From the NCBI GenBank assembly GCA_000181795.3, contig CM012954.1:1575833-1639832 (forward strand): 64,000 nt of DNA, written 5' to 3'. The position numbers and the translations under genes were made by a program. The notes under the pieces are model-generated. The model was not told where the DNA came from. It worked only from the letters and a program-made list of their open reading frames with translations, and did not search any database. This stretch comes from Trichinella spiralis. Lineage: Eukaryota; Nematoda; Enoplea; Trichinellida; Trichinellidae. Positions 12,521 to 24,003 of this stretch are shown piece after piece (within the stretch, counting starts at the first letter, position 1; each line of letters begins with the position of its first letter).

Positions 12521-13501
12521 CATATTTACCCTCTCACCGGAAATTGCAAGTTCATTGTTTGTGAACACACTTACAGCTGGTTGTTTTCTTCCATGCATGT
12601 TTTTCTCCATTGATTTTTCCATGTTCTACCAGCATGTGTTGTAGATATTTCAGTTTAACCAGTGTTTAGCTTGGCACTAGTCAATTCTGGACCTGTTTCG
12701 TCTTCATTGATGGTGAACTAACTAGGTCTCGCGCTTGTGGTTTGCTATCATTATAATACGTGTTTACACTTCAGCATCTTTGTTTGTTGTTCGATTGCAA
12801 TTGCAGCTTTTCTTATTTTTTAATTTGAATTTCTTCCAACAAGATGAATCATTTTTTGTTCATCTGTTCTTTATCATTCCCAATGACTCATATTTCATAG
12901 CCTTTTATTATTTACGAATGATAATAACAATTGATACATCACTTAGTATACTGTATTTGAAAATCAAGTGGATTAATTTACAAGTTGTTGAATGAATTTT
13001 CTAATTTTAAAAACTTTAATTAAGAATTTTTTTTTGTTTTATTTATTATTTTTTTAATATTTGTTTTTTCACAATCATTATAATTTAAAAATTATAGAGA
13101 AAAGTTCAGTTGTTTGCATTTTCGTGTTTTCCAACTGCAACTGCCGACAAACACTATTGGCTATTCTTTCTTTCTTTGTTGTTTTCCTGATTTTGCAGCT
13201 ATAAGACAGCTGTTCACTTAAACGATACTCCTACTGTCGATACCCAGGATAAATTTTAACTCTCATATCGGCTGATTGATTTCAACTTTAAAATCAGGTG
13301 TCGCTGTTGTATTGATAAGCTTGTTTGCGGTTTTCTGTAGCAAAACGCCTGTTCATCAGGTCGCGCTTTTCTCACTGTAGTAATTCGATCGTGATCGCTG
13401 GCAAATTGGCATTCTGCTCGACTTCCAGCTCATCCATCATTCACTCTGTGGGATATTTTTATATTATTTTAAGATTGTTGCCATTTAGCTAGCTGCGCAA
13501 G
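12521..13501. other. Intergenic; probable reticulon promoter and 5' UTR
   Basis: AT-rich, no supported coding exon. The reticulon start codon follows directly, so its promoter is presumably here. No specific element could be named. Confidence 0.4.
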
Positions 13502-14566
13502 ATGAGATCAAGTAAGTAATTTATGCACATGCAAACGTACAATAAGCATGTAATGTTGTGCTTTCATATCGGTTTTTCAATTCAATTTGCAAACGCATTG
13601 TTTATGCAACAGTTTGTTTACAGCGTGTTGGCTTATGATCGATTCAGCAAATGATTGCTCTGTCGGTCATTCAGTTTATTATAATGCTTGCTTAGTTAAG
13701 TCTCTTTGCATCTTGGAATAGTGCTTGAATTGGTTGAGTATAGATTTCTCTGAGCTTGTTTGTCATTGTGCATCATCGATTGATGAGCAAAGGAAACTGA
13801 ATTGTTATTCCATCATTTAATGCATTGGTTTTTTTTGTCGTTTCAGTTCATGATATACTATGCTGGAAAGATCCTGTAGCGTCAGGCGTAATCTTTGCCA
13901 TTTTATTCATAACTCTCATATCGCTTCGGTATTTTTCTGCTTTGCTAATCATCGCCTACGCTGGTTTGCTGGCGTTGGCAGCTTCTCTTGGTTTTCGATT
14001 GTACAGCTTGGTCACTGCACGGCTACACGGCAAAGAGCACGTCGATCCATTCAAGTGAGAATTTTGATTTTCCCCTCTCATCATACTTTGCTTTTATTGT
14101 TTTTTTTCTCATTTTTTCAGACCCTATCTAGAGAATACAATTTCCTTTCCTGCAGAACGGTTGCATAGCCAAGTTGATGTGTTTGTTGATTTCATTCAAA
14201 AATTCTTGGACAATTTGAAACGACTTTTTTTGTTGGAAAAAATTTTCGAAAGTTTGAAACTATTTGTCATGCTTTGGTCGTTGACTTACGTTGGATCTTG
14301 GCTGTCACTTTCATCTTTGGCTGTTCTTGGTGAGATTTTCTTTTTTCAATAAATGTACAGCATTTATTTATTTATTTATTTATTTATAATATTTAGCATT
14401 GATCTACGCGTTCACTGTTCCATTGTTATTGGAAAAGCACGGCAATACAATCAACAAATACAAAAATATGGTCACAGCTAAGGTTGATACAATTTTGAAG
14501 ACAGTCGATGCAAAAATGCCATTTTTGCATCTAATTCATTCTGAAGAGAAGAAGAAACAACAATGA
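13502..14566 (+). CDS. Reticulon (short isoform, reticulon-homology domain only)
   Basis: Four exons, 13502-13511, 13847-14054, 14121-14329 and 14397-14566, join in consistent phase to 198 residues. The first exon encodes only M-R-S plus one base. The protein is essentially one reticulon-homology domain: HDILCWKDPVASGVIF start, a long hydrophobic hairpin (residues ~17-55), a hydrophilic loop with KEHVDPFKPYLENTIS, a second long hairpin (residues ~110-155, MLWSLTYVGSW) and a FTVPLLLEKHGNTINKY segment. These match the reticulon family (C. elegans RET-1, vertebrate RTN). Reticulons curve and tubulate the endoplasmic reticulum through wedge-like hairpins. The C-terminus KKQQ fits a dilysine ER-retrieval signal. 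Longer isoforms from an upstream promoter are common in this family and cannot be excluded. AATAAA overlaps the region just after the stop. Confidence 0.93.
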
Positions 14567-15875
14567 AATAAATGATCATTTGCACTTTCATCTTTTCTCA
14601 TAGTCAATCTATAAAACTTTATATATCATATTTATGTAATAATTATATTTTCTTTTGCAGTTCAAGAACCTGCTTGCCAACGGCAGTTCTTCTCCCGTAA
14701 TTTCTGTTTTATTCTGTCTTCTTTTTGGTGCTTGTTTGATTTTCTCGTTTTATTTTTAAGGTTCTCTTTTTTTCTTGATATTAATTATTTTTTCTGTCAT
14801 TTTGCTGCGCAGTATATTTGCTAATTCTCTTCTTGTTTGTTTGTTCTGCCGGTACAGGCATTTTTCTCTTCACTGCGCTTCTTCTCTTTTTTTTGCTGGT
14901 TTTCAATAGTTGAGAATAGGGCGGTGTGACAGATTTTAATTTAATTTTTTTTATTTTAAATATCACTGTTTATTATTTTGCATGTTACTGCAATGTGAAT
15001 GCAGTGTAGAACAGAAGATGATGAGGTAAATATTGTCATTATGGTTTTCTCATTTAGTCGCATAATTTTGTTGCTGCTGTTCATACATAATTAAAGAAGA
15101 AGAAAAAACATACTTTTGAATAAAATTTCCATTTGTTAATTTTTATTTTTTTGATGTAGATATATGTATTTATTTATTTATTTGGTTTTTATTTTCTCAT
15201 TATAATTAGAAACAGCCGTTGAAAAATTATTGCTAACGAACGTTGAAAAATGGCTCAGCTGTGCGCAGTTGTTGTTCACGTTGTTCAGATTCACTTATCA
15301 GCTGACGAAGAAAACCGACTAAAAGTTTTATCGAAAAGTTGAAAGCAATAGCTAGAGCAGCAAGTTTGTTGTGCTATTTCGTATTTGATTTTGTTGTTCA
15401 AACGGACAAAGTTGTTTGCTTCAAAGGGAAATCCCTCCATTATTATTCACTGACATTTATAAACTTACACACACACACATATATATATATGTATGTATAT
15501 GTTTGTTTGTTCATTTATGTATTCTAATTTTTAGAGAAAAAAACAGTAGGTGAATAGCGGCTGCTTATGCAACGATGCTGTGATTTTTGCAGACGCATTG
15601 ACGTAATTTGCATAAAGCATGGCATCTTTTTGGCGAGTGAGGTCTGCAAAGCTATTATTACGCAAGAAGATGAACAACAACAACAACAACAACAATAGTA
15701 ATAATGTTGATGATGACGACAATGTTAATGATGAAAAGCAGCAACAGATGAGCAAGTTCTTCTTTGCTGTACCAATAACAGCAGCAGCATCATCGAATCA
15801 TATTAGTTGTGCAAGAATTTTCGGGCAACTACTACCTACCGCTGCTGGTGGTGGTTGTGGTGGTGAAGCAGAACA
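14567..15875. other. 3' UTR and intergenic DNA; no supported gene
   Basis: Contains pyrimidine-rich and (TTTA)n tracts and a short CA/TA run (15471-15500). The frame at 15619-15912 includes a polyasparagine run from (AAC)n at 15673-15697. It overlaps the next gene in a different frame, so it is more likely 5' untranslated sequence than a protein. Confidence 0.45.
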
Positions 15876-16634
15876 ATGGCACCATCGGTGTCGAATAAAT
15901 ATGACGAGCTGATTGAGCACAGAACACGATGGTGGTCCACATACCCGACGTACGGCTTCAATGTCAAAGCTAAACCACGGGACACGTTGGATCGGATTGT
16001 CAGCGACGTGTTCGGTGCACCCAGGAAGCTTGCCAGGTCCGTTTCGGCGGCTAGCTTGACTTATTTTCGTGAAGCCGACGTCGGCGTGAGCGGTTTGAAG
16101 CGTTCCCCAACGTACAGCAGCCTGAGTCCGTCGCACGCGTTACCGTACGATTTGCGCGTCGCCACTCGCTACATCGACGTCATGGAGCCGCGCAAAGTGA
16201 CCACAAGCAATTGGTATTTGAACACGTACGTTCCTTACCAGTTTAGAAGAAGCATGACCAACCTCTGCTGCGCTAAGCCTGCTGAAAACAAACCACCCAT
16301 ATTTTCGTACGTCACCAGATCTTACTGTCCAGCTTACAAGGATGTCTATTTTAATAACAGGAAACAATTTTCTCATTCTTATGGAAATGATTATTTGAAA
16401 GAATCTTGCGCCTACGGGGGAGAGTATGTTCGATCAAGACTGCGCTTTGTCGACCGAAGCTTACCGTATGTACGCACCAGTTACGAACGACCATCGTCAG
16501 TGGAACGTTACTTGAGATTCTGGCGTGGAGGTAGTTCGCTGGCGTTCGTCGGCACTCCCACATCATTGCCAACTTACACGCAATCCCGTCTGCCTCATCG
16601 TATCTACATGCTCACTTCTAGACTGCCCTTTTGA
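15876..16634 (+). CDS. Orphan Tyr/Arg/Ser-rich protein, single exon
   Basis: A 252-residue uninterrupted frame, with GC content and third-position bias above the flanks, which supports real coding. The start is the first ATG of the frame. The protein is rich in Tyr, Arg and Ser, with no signal peptide, membrane span or recognised domain. Repeated short motifs of the type S-Y-x-R and R-Y or R-F occur (SYVTRSYCPAYKD, SYGNDYLKES, RTSYERPSSVERYLRF), and the N-terminal part reads TRWWSTYPTYGFNVKAKP. It ends in RLPF. The composition suggests a structural or low-complexity protein, perhaps cytoskeletal or sarcomere-associated, but this is a guess. An imperfect GATGT microsatellite and AATAAA-rich sequence follow within 250 bp and probably include the polyadenylation site. 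Confidence 0.7.
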   Translation: MAPSVSNKYDELIEHRTRWWSTYPTYGFNVKAKPRDTLDRIVSDVFGAPRKLARSVSAASLTYFREADVGVSGLKRSPTYSSLSPSHALPYDLRVATRYIDVMEPRKVTTSNWYLNTYVPYQFRRSMTNLCCAKPAENKPPIFSYVTRSYCPAYKDVYFNNRKQFSHSYGNDYLKESCAYGGEYVRSRLRFVDRSLPYVRTSYERPSSVERYLRFWRGGSSLAFVGTPTSLPTYTQSRLPHRIYMLTSRLPF

Positions 16635-16771
16635 AAAAAAGCTTATCCATCTCACTGTACGGCAAACAATCCTTTTCTAAGAGAATACAACATCTGTTTG
16701 CTTTTACAGTAGCTTGCATAGTTAGTTGCACAAGCTGCTGAAAATGTTTAGTTATTTATACGTGTGTGATC

Positions 16772-16822
16772 TGATGTGATGTGATGTGATGTGATGTGAT
16801 GTGATGTAATGTGATGTGATGT
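16772..16822. repeat. (GATGT)n pentanucleotide microsatellite
   Basis: About ten copies of GATGT with one interruption (GATGTAATGT), in the 3' flank of the orphan single-exon gene. Confidence 0.92.
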
Positions 16823-19150
16823 AACTTTTTGTAGTAACAATAAAAATAAAAAACGTTTATTTATAAACGAGGACTGATTCGCACTCTTTGTTCACAGTTT
16901 TTAATTTTAAAAAATGAAGAATACTGTAAAAATAAAAAGTAATTTTAATTAATAAAATGTTTTTAATCGATAAAGAAATCACAGCAAAAACTAGTTCAAA
17001 GTGACAGTAAACTGTCAACAAAAAATTTTCTTTAATTATGCAATAACTTGATTATTTTTGATACTGTATTGTCGAGATTTATTTAGCTCTGTGCGTCAAT
17101 TTTTTTCCTTCTTTTTTTGTTTCGAAATGTAAAATAGCATTTTCTTCAACAGATATGTTCAGTCAACATTTACTTATTTATCAATGGTCATTGTACTCTA
17201 CTCTGCGTTGAAGCATGACGATACGTCGTTCCAAGACCGGTCAGTGAAAGAAGTTTAAAATTTTCAACGCTCACTTCAATGCTCAAGCTGAATTCAGGTA
17301 AGTGATGAATTTTGAATTTTTGTCCAGCACTTTGTCCGTTGAGTAACTGACGTTTTGGAAAGATCAGATTGAAAATTTATTTTTAAGATAATCGCATGGG
17401 AGACGAATTTCAAATTTATTTGTAATTGTGATTTGCAAATATTTGCCTTCTTCTTTGCAAGCTTTGTTGCAATGTGAATTAATTGTTTATTTTCTTTATT
17501 GACATTTTATTTAATGCTGCATAATATTGATACGCATTATCAGTATCTTTGCGCGACACATTCATTATCAAGCAAAAATTCTCAGTTCAGTAATAAGTTG
17601 ATAATTGATTTTCTTCAGTGTTTTTTGGTCATTTTATTTTGAATCGATTCATGCAACAGGAAACAATTTTTTCTTTGAACTGATTGATTTTTTCCGTTGC
17701 AAATTTTACAGTATCTCTTCAACAGGGACCCGTTCACTGTCCCAGGGAAACAACGAAGCGTTGCATTTCGTTGACTTGTATTTTTGTAATTTTCTCATTT
17801 TAAAACAAATTTATTGTCATTTTTTGAATATCTGGTGTGAAAATTTTAAAATCGACAATTCAAATTGTAGTGTTCAGCTTTGTCATTTTGTCATTCGCTA
17901 ATAGGGTTTTCAAGTAACGTTGGCCACTATTACGAATCATTTAATTTTCAATCGAAGTAAATCACGTTGTTGCATTGCACAAGGCAGTTCTTAACGATTT
18001 CCAAGAAACGCTTCAGTTTTTCAGCTGCAATTATTGTCTTTGCAACAAAGTAGACAACGTGAGAAGAGAATCAGATTGACGTTGAGAAATAATCTCAATT
18101 TATGTTCGATATCGAGGCAGTGCTGAGCAGTTGTCTTTTGGCTGTCAGAGTTATTTTTCAACATGTTCAATCTATAAACGGACATTTCAGTTTTGCAAAT
18201 TGAGAAATGTGCAAAATTTGAACAGCGCTCTCTGTTGAACTTTATTTTTTATACTATAGGTGTACTGTAATTGTTTTTGAAAAAATATCTTTGCCAGCAA
18301 TTTGCTAAACTAGTGTTGTCATCGTTGTTCACCATTTAAATTCAATGGGGCAGAAATGTCATCAAATGGGGGAAAATGATGTTTTTTCTTTTTTAAGATT
18401 GCAGCTTATTTTATTCATTAGTGTTTGATGAGCGGCGGGCTGAGCGGAAATGACTGAAATTGATTTAAAGTTGTTGAGAATGGTAGTTTTCTTTTCCTTT
18501 ACTTTTCTGTGCCGACAGATATTATTTATTTTTGACAAATTTCGATATTTATTTCTGTGAGAATGGCAAAAATGAAAAAGAACAAAATTTTATTCATCTT
18601 CAAATAAATAGGTTGGGAAAAGTGTTTTTTTGTTTTAACGTGACGAAACTAGAATTTTTTGAACGATATGCCAACAATCTTTAATGTCAGTTGATGCATT
18701 TGCATCATTGCTACGTTGAATTGATCAANTTGGTGATCGGGTGCTGGAGAGGGTTCAGTTGATTTGGGTGGAATTGCAGCAACCATAATTTAGTACTTGT
18801 GATGTTTGAAATCTCTGCTATGAAACGCTGGTTGTGGAAAAATTTTTATCAATCCTTAAAAAGTTGGGATGAGCAGGGCGGGACATGTTCTCCCAACAGG
18901 GTCGGTGATTGTGGTAGTATTATTGTTGGTGAGTTTGTCGAGCGCATTCTGTTCTGATTGGGTGGAATAAGAAGAAACTGTGCGAATGAATTATTCNAAA
19001 GCAAAGCAAAGAATGCCAGGTGATAGTGANTANTTCATCGTTGTTGGCAGCCGTTCCTCTGATCGACATACGACGACTGTTGTGTGCAAAAAGGGCTTTT
19101 GAAAAAATAGCTTATCGCGTTCAGTTCAATTTACATCCTTTGAACGGCGT

Positions 19151-19207
19151 GCACACATGCTACACACATACACACACGCACACACACACACACACACANC
19201 ACACATA
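19151..19207. repeat. (CA)n microsatellite with an N
   Basis: ACACAT/ACACAC run of more than 50 bp just upstream of the sulfotransferase start. The N at 19199 suggests its length is uncertain in the assembly. Confidence 0.9.
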
Positions 19208-19254
19208 CAGAAGACGCACGCTACATGGGAGAAAAGTGAGCTTGGGTCCTCGAA

Positions 19255-20271
19255 ATGCAGAATCCGAACGATGTACCAGGACGTATGGTGAAATTGTTTC
19301 ATTGTCGTTACGTTTCAAATCAGCGATGTGCATATTGTACTTTGAGTGGAATGATGCATTCGTACACGCAGCTGTTGTACTTGAACAATGGAGGCATTGT
19401 TTGCTATTTGTTCATCGGCATCACGTTGATGTGCCTGTTTTGTTGCGTTCGTTTTGAGCTCGACGACGAGATCAATCTTTTCTTGTATGAACCACGCCCA
19501 TTGCCGACTTGTTTAATCATCGGAGCCAGAAAATGCGGTACAAGGGCTCTTTTGCAATTTCTCAGCTTGCATCCCAAATTGCGCATCGTTACCCAAGAGT
19601 TGCACTTTTTCGACAACGATACCGCTTATGAACTCGGCTTAAGCTGGTACCGCAGTCAGATGCCTTTGGCCAACCATTCGGGCGGAGTGACGATTGAAAA
19701 AACTCCCGGCTATTTTACCAGCTTATTGGCACCGAGTCGAGTTTACCGGCTGAATCCCAAGATGAGACTTGTGTTAATTGTTCGAAATCCCGTCGTGCGT
19801 GCCATATCCGATTTCACACAGGTGGTCCACACGAAGCGATCGAAAGGTAAGCTGGTGCAGACGTTTGAACAAGCCGTTTTTGACAGAGACGGTTCGGTCC
19901 GGGTCGCTTACAAGCCGGTGCGTAACAGCTTGTATGCGTTGCATTTGCGCCATTGGTTGGCTTATTTTCCAATTGATCAGATTCACATTGCCGACGGAGA
20001 TCGGCTAATTGAGGAGCCGATTGTTGAACTGCGTGCTGTGGAACGATTTCTCAACTTGCCACCGCATATTGGCGCTGAACAGCTCTACTTCAACCGTACA
20101 AAGGGGTTCTACTGTTACGTGCATCCCGTCGACGGTCCGTCCTGTTTGGGCAACACCAAAGGCAGAGCGCACGTCAGGGTGAGCGTGGAAGCTCGACAGA
20201 AGCTTCAAGAATTTTTTCAACCGCACAATAAGCAATTCTATGCGCTCATTAATCGCACTTTCAACTGGTAG
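19255..20271 (+). CDS. Heparan sulfate glucosamine 3-O-sulfotransferase
   Basis: A single-exon frame of 338 residues. It has a type II signal anchor near residues 46-66 (GGIVCYLFIGITLMCLFCC), as expected for a Golgi enzyme. The sulfotransferase domain starts at PTCLIIGARKCGTRALLQFL, the 5'-phosphosulfate loop for PAPS. It continues with the catalytic-Glu region ELHFFDND, EKTPGYF, and the 3'-phosphate motif LVLIVRNPVVRAISDF. The C-terminal Cys pair is in FYCYVHPVDGPSCLG, followed by GRAHV, both typical of HS3ST. It would transfer sulfate from PAPS to the 3-O position of glucosamine in heparan sulfate, tuning ligand binding. The start is the first ATG of the frame; a later Met (MVKLFHCRY) is possible. 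The gene converges on the Kunitz gene, with 146 bp between their stop codons. Confidence 0.9.
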   Translation: MQNPNDVPGRMVKLFHCRYVSNQRCAYCTLSGMMHSYTQLLYLNNGGIVCYLFIGITLMCLFCCVRFELDDEINLFLYEPRPLPTCLIIGARKCGTRALLQFLSLHPKLRIVTQELHFFDNDTAYELGLSWYRSQMPLANHSGGVTIEKTPGYFTSLLAPSRVYRLNPKMRLVLIVRNPVVRAISDFTQVVHTKRSKGKLVQTFEQAVFDRDGSVRVAYKPVRNSLYALHLRHWLAYFPIDQIHIADGDRLIEEPIVELRAVERFLNLPPHIGAEQLYFNRTKGFYCYVHPVDGPSCLGNTKGRAHVRVSVEARQKLQEFFQPHNKQFYALINRTFNW

Positions 20272-20417
20272 TCAATCAATCAACCATGTAACGAACAATC
20301 AATCACCTTTATTATTATTATTGTTATTATCAGCATTATCATCAACATTATTATTGGTGTTGTTGTTATGGATGGTTAATTTTTCTTTTCTTAACACTAA
20401 CAACGTTGCCAATGGAA

Positions 20418-22420
20418 TCAGCTTTGTGTGTGGCATTGCTTCCAAGTAAGAGGCGTGCCATCGCGTTGTCGAAATTCGCTCAAAAAGCAGTCGCACTCGT
20501 CTCGAACACAAACCGCCTCTGGATACGCTGGACATTGACGGTTGTCGCAAGGATTGAATACCTTGCACCACCGACCTGGTCGAGATTCAATAGCTGTACA
20601 ATTGTCGGTTTCCGGTGAACAACGTTCGCAAAGCCCACATTTTTCTGCAATTGAAAATTTCAAATTCAACCTCTCTCTGATCAATGAGCAAAAACAGTGG
20701 AAATGAAATAAATAATAAACGGACAAATTCTCCTTCACTGATTGCACACATGCTTGTTTTCTTGAAGCTCATTTTTTTATTCAGCTTATTTTATTTTCTT
20801 CTTGTTAAGCAAAATGGGGATTGTTTGCGTTTGCAGCTTTGAAAATGAAAAATTTTACGCAACCCTTGAAAAATAACGAACAAAATTTTCACTAATGGAT
20901 TTCAGTTCTAGCCACGTTTAATGCTTTCACAAATTCATCATTTCTACTCGCTCGCTTGCTTGTTTGTCGGTATTTTTGCCAACACTGATTAGTTAAATTG
21001 ACATTTCTACGTGCTTGAACATTTTGCATAAGCGTCATTTGCTTTTCTATTTTTTCACACCAATGACTGCAGCATTATGCTAACCGAGTTATTTGGGCAC
21101 TTAAAAATAGGTATTAACGCTTACATACACGTACGTCATTAGTTCTTGGTGAGAAAACATAATCCTCGAAAATTGATAGACTAATAATTTTGATTGGACT
21201 TGCTTGTGCGCAGCAGCTATTCTGAAATTTCGGCAACTTTCTTCACATATGTTATCATCTTTAAATGAATTAAAACGCACATCCATTTCTACCGGTCTGT
21301 GTTATGATGCTTTCAAAGCCGCTGTTGGCAAGTGATGCTGAACGCCTAGAGTTCAGTTTGGGAAAGAGGGTTGTGTTTTTACTTAGGCTTGCTTTCAAAC
21401 TACCTCTCTGCTTTTGGTTATAAATATGCGCATGTTGTTAGCACTGGGATTGTTCACTAATCATTTTCAAAAACCCTATCAATGTTGATTTTCTCAAATG
21501 TTCAAGTGAAAGATGATTAATAAGACAAAACAGAACAGCTTTTGATGATTATTATATTATGCATATTTTGTTGTGCTTCTTACCTACACATGTGTAGCGG
21601 TCACAGGGTACTTCACCTCCGCAGAATGCTGTGCTGATAACACATTCTTGGCAGGCGCTGCATTTGGTCGTTCGACAGTCGTTCGGCTTTGTTTTCCCAT
21701 CAGACATTTTCTCAATTTTCGTACCATTTTTCATAGGTATGCAAATGTACTCGGACAAATCGTTCGGATTGAGCAGGCAAACATTTTCATCAGGGCAAGG
21801 ATTTGATAGGCATGGATTTTTTGTTTCATTTGATTCTGTTAAAAATTCAACTAACCATTAATAACTGATTGCAACTTGTAATAATGATGATGATGATGAT
21901 GAAATTGGAAAATTTTTCAATCCTTATTTCATTTTCATATTCATATGAATATATCTTACGTAATGAGCAAGTATTGTTGTTAGAAATGTTGCTTAATTAA
22001 AGGGGAATTTTGTTGCTTTCACAAATTAAGAAGACATTATGTTAAAATATGCATTACCAGCTTGCTTGTCTTCTGTCATACAATGAAGTTTGCATTTTTC
22101 AAAAGAGTTGAAATTGTTTTCGTTTCCCTTGCAACCACCGTAGGTGAACTTTTCGCACACACCTTTTTCAGAGTTGTAGAAGAAGCGTTTGAACTCTGCT
22201 CGACAAGGGCCTACATCGGCTGGCAAAGAGCATACCTCTTTCCACTCATTAATAATACTGTAAATCTGGTGGCCGTTTTGAAACTGAAATTACATACATA
22301 TATACAGCATATATGAATATCATTATCAAATGATGGCAGTTTTTTTTCTTCTTTTTAATTTAAATTCATCTTTCTTACCAGTACAAGGAAAAAGAACAGA
22401 ATATTGGAAATGTGCAACAT
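20418..22420 (-). CDS. Secreted Kunitz inhibitor with Cys-rich C-terminal modules
   Basis: Four minus-strand exons, 22379-22420, 22058-22283, 21584-21835 and 20418-20644, join in phase to 248 residues. Exon 1 encodes a signal peptide core (MLHISNILFFFLVL). Residues ~28-80 form one Kunitz/BPTI domain with exact family spacing C-x8-C-x15-C-x7-C-x12-C-x3-C (VGPCRAEF, FTYGGCKGN). The residue after the second Cys, the P1 site, is Arg, which predicts inhibition of trypsin-like serine proteases. The remaining ~165 residues carry about 24 cysteines in non-Kunitz arrangements (NPCLSNPCPDENVC, KCSACQEC, KCGLCERC, NPCDNRQCPAYPEAVC, CDCF). The PC..NPCP and C-x-C patterns look like papilin/TIL-like or EGF-like remnants, but I cannot assign them. 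No membrane span is visible, so the product is probably secreted. Confidence 0.85.
21882..21901. repeat. (GAT)n microsatellite in an intron
   Basis: About six GAT units between exons 2 and 3 of the Kunitz gene. Confidence 0.85.
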
Positions 22421-23099
22421 GATAATAATTTTTATTAATCGAAGTGTTTTAATCGACTGTATTTCTGCTTTGTTGGTGTAAATGGTTAATCAAGCGATTC
22501 GATTAATTGATAAGTGAAAATAAAAATTTGAATAACATTATCACGTATTGCATATTATTTCGCTTAGGGTTATTTCAAGGAAAGGTACATTTTTCACTTC
22601 AAGCTGAATTTCATGTTCAGTTTATCCTTATTATTATTTATTATTTGGATGGATTTTTAGTTTAATTTATATTTTATTGAAAAGAATAGGTCAGAATTAG
22701 AAAATGTGCTTCTTTCTCAGTTGACGCTTTCTTCACGAGTGACCAGGACAGTAAGTAAGTAAGTAATGAACAAAACTGGGTGACACTATTTATAGAGTTG
22801 TACGAAAATTTTGTGATATTTGAAAATCTTTTTTTTCAAAACAATTGTAAATTCACTGATCCACCAATGAAAAATTGGCGATATTTTTGAATATTCTCAG
22901 GTAGTTTATTAAAAATGTATTTTTCATTTATTGCACGAATATCTTTCTTCTTCTTCTTCTTCTTTTTCTTATTGTTGTTATTTGATAAGTTTTCCTTCTT
23001 TTCTTGAGTTCATTGAGTTATGATTCATTTTTGAAATAAATTTTAATTGAAAAGTTCGTTGACTTTTTCGTTGAAGAAAAAGCTTTTCACTTGAGAAAC
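22421..23099. other. Divergent intergenic region
   Basis: Lies between the 5' ends of the minus-strand Kunitz gene and the plus-strand orphan gene at 23100, so it may hold both promoters. AT-rich, with a (TTC)n run at about 22945-22972. No coding sequence seen. Confidence 0.45.
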
Positions 23100-24003
23100 A
23101 TGAAGAGGCCGTTTTCATCGTGTCTTGAAATATTTTTTACCATGTCAGGGTTGGCTGTGTGGATGTCGCCCATTTTAAGCGTGACTTTTCCCGCTCCCGG
23201 CCACTGTGTGACCTGCTTCAACCACCGCACAAGGCCAGTCGGTAACCCGAACGGCAGCCCAGCGCATGCTAAAAAGCAGGAGCTGCATCTGCGTTGACCA
23301 TTACACACAAAACTGTGTGCAATGTTATTGTTGAACAGCAAAGTGACGTTTGCATTGTTGGGTATTCTGTGTTAATTTTGTGGAATAAATTTTATGAGAA
23401 AAATTATTATTTATTGTAATTATAGGATGCATGGTTTGCCAGATATTTTCGGCACATCTGAACAAAGGTGAACGAGCATATTTGAAAAATATCCCCAGAA
23501 TTTCGTACAAATCAGAAGTCGACATGGCTGAAGAATTTATTAGCAACGAGCATCAATTACAAAAACCACAAAAGGTGATGATCAACAGCATCGTTTCAAC
23601 TGCTGCAATTTCTCAGAAAGGTTCGTCTTTTTTTGGAATCGAATAAGGTTCACCACTTATATATACACAGGTTGTGTGATGTGAATTTAATAACAAAAGT
23701 TAATCGTAGATTTTCATCTGCTATTGAAAGGCTAATTACAATTATGCTACTATGGGTCACACTTCAATGAGATTTTATTTCATTTCAAACTATTCAATAG
23801 ATGAGAAAAACGAAGATTTTAAAGAAATTAACGGCAAGGACGAAGCCGAAGCATCCGGCGACGGTCTCATTGATCTTCCAACTATCATCCCGACAACCTC
23901 AATGGAAACAGTTTCCGTTGAACCGTCAAACGATGACGATATCACCATGGTAAATCTTACCCAGGCTGAGATGCACAAAAAAACTGAAGAAAAAAACAAC
24001 TGA
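23100..24003 (+). CDS. Orphan three-exon protein with two CxxC pairs
   Basis: Exons 23100-23241, 23426-23620 and 23801-24003 join with matching phase (1 and 1) at consensus GT/AG sites to give 179 residues ending at TGA. The joined protein has HCVTC near the end of exon 1 and GCMVC formed at the first junction: C-x2-C-x11-C-x2-C, a zinc-ribbon-like spacing. A charged middle (HLNKGERAYLKNIPRISYKSE) and an acidic, Thr/Ser-rich tail (exon 3) follow. No family was recognised. Exon 1 also carries an open antisense frame (23087-23341), so its strand is less certain than that of exons 2 and 3, which read convincingly. It converges on the palmitoyltransferase gene, 258 bp apart. Confidence 0.45.

Larger units (their letters stand above)
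16635..19254. other. Intergenic; no supported gene; contains N bases
   Basis: Includes the (GATGT)n array at 16772-16822, AT-rich DNA and isolated N bases at about 18729, 18996, 19030, 19033 and 19199. Frames here (for example 17605-17901) show no domain. The sulfotransferase promoter and 5' exons may be in the right-hand part. Confidence 0.45.

Noticed and set aside
15619-15912. 97-codon frame with a polyasparagine run
   Set aside because: Overlaps the better-supported 252-codon gene in another frame, is driven by (AAC)n, and shows no domain; probably 5' UTR.
23087-23341. Minus-strand 84-codon frame over exon 1 of the orphan gene
   Set aside because: No splice partner found, while the plus-strand reading joins two further exons in phase; kept only as a caveat.
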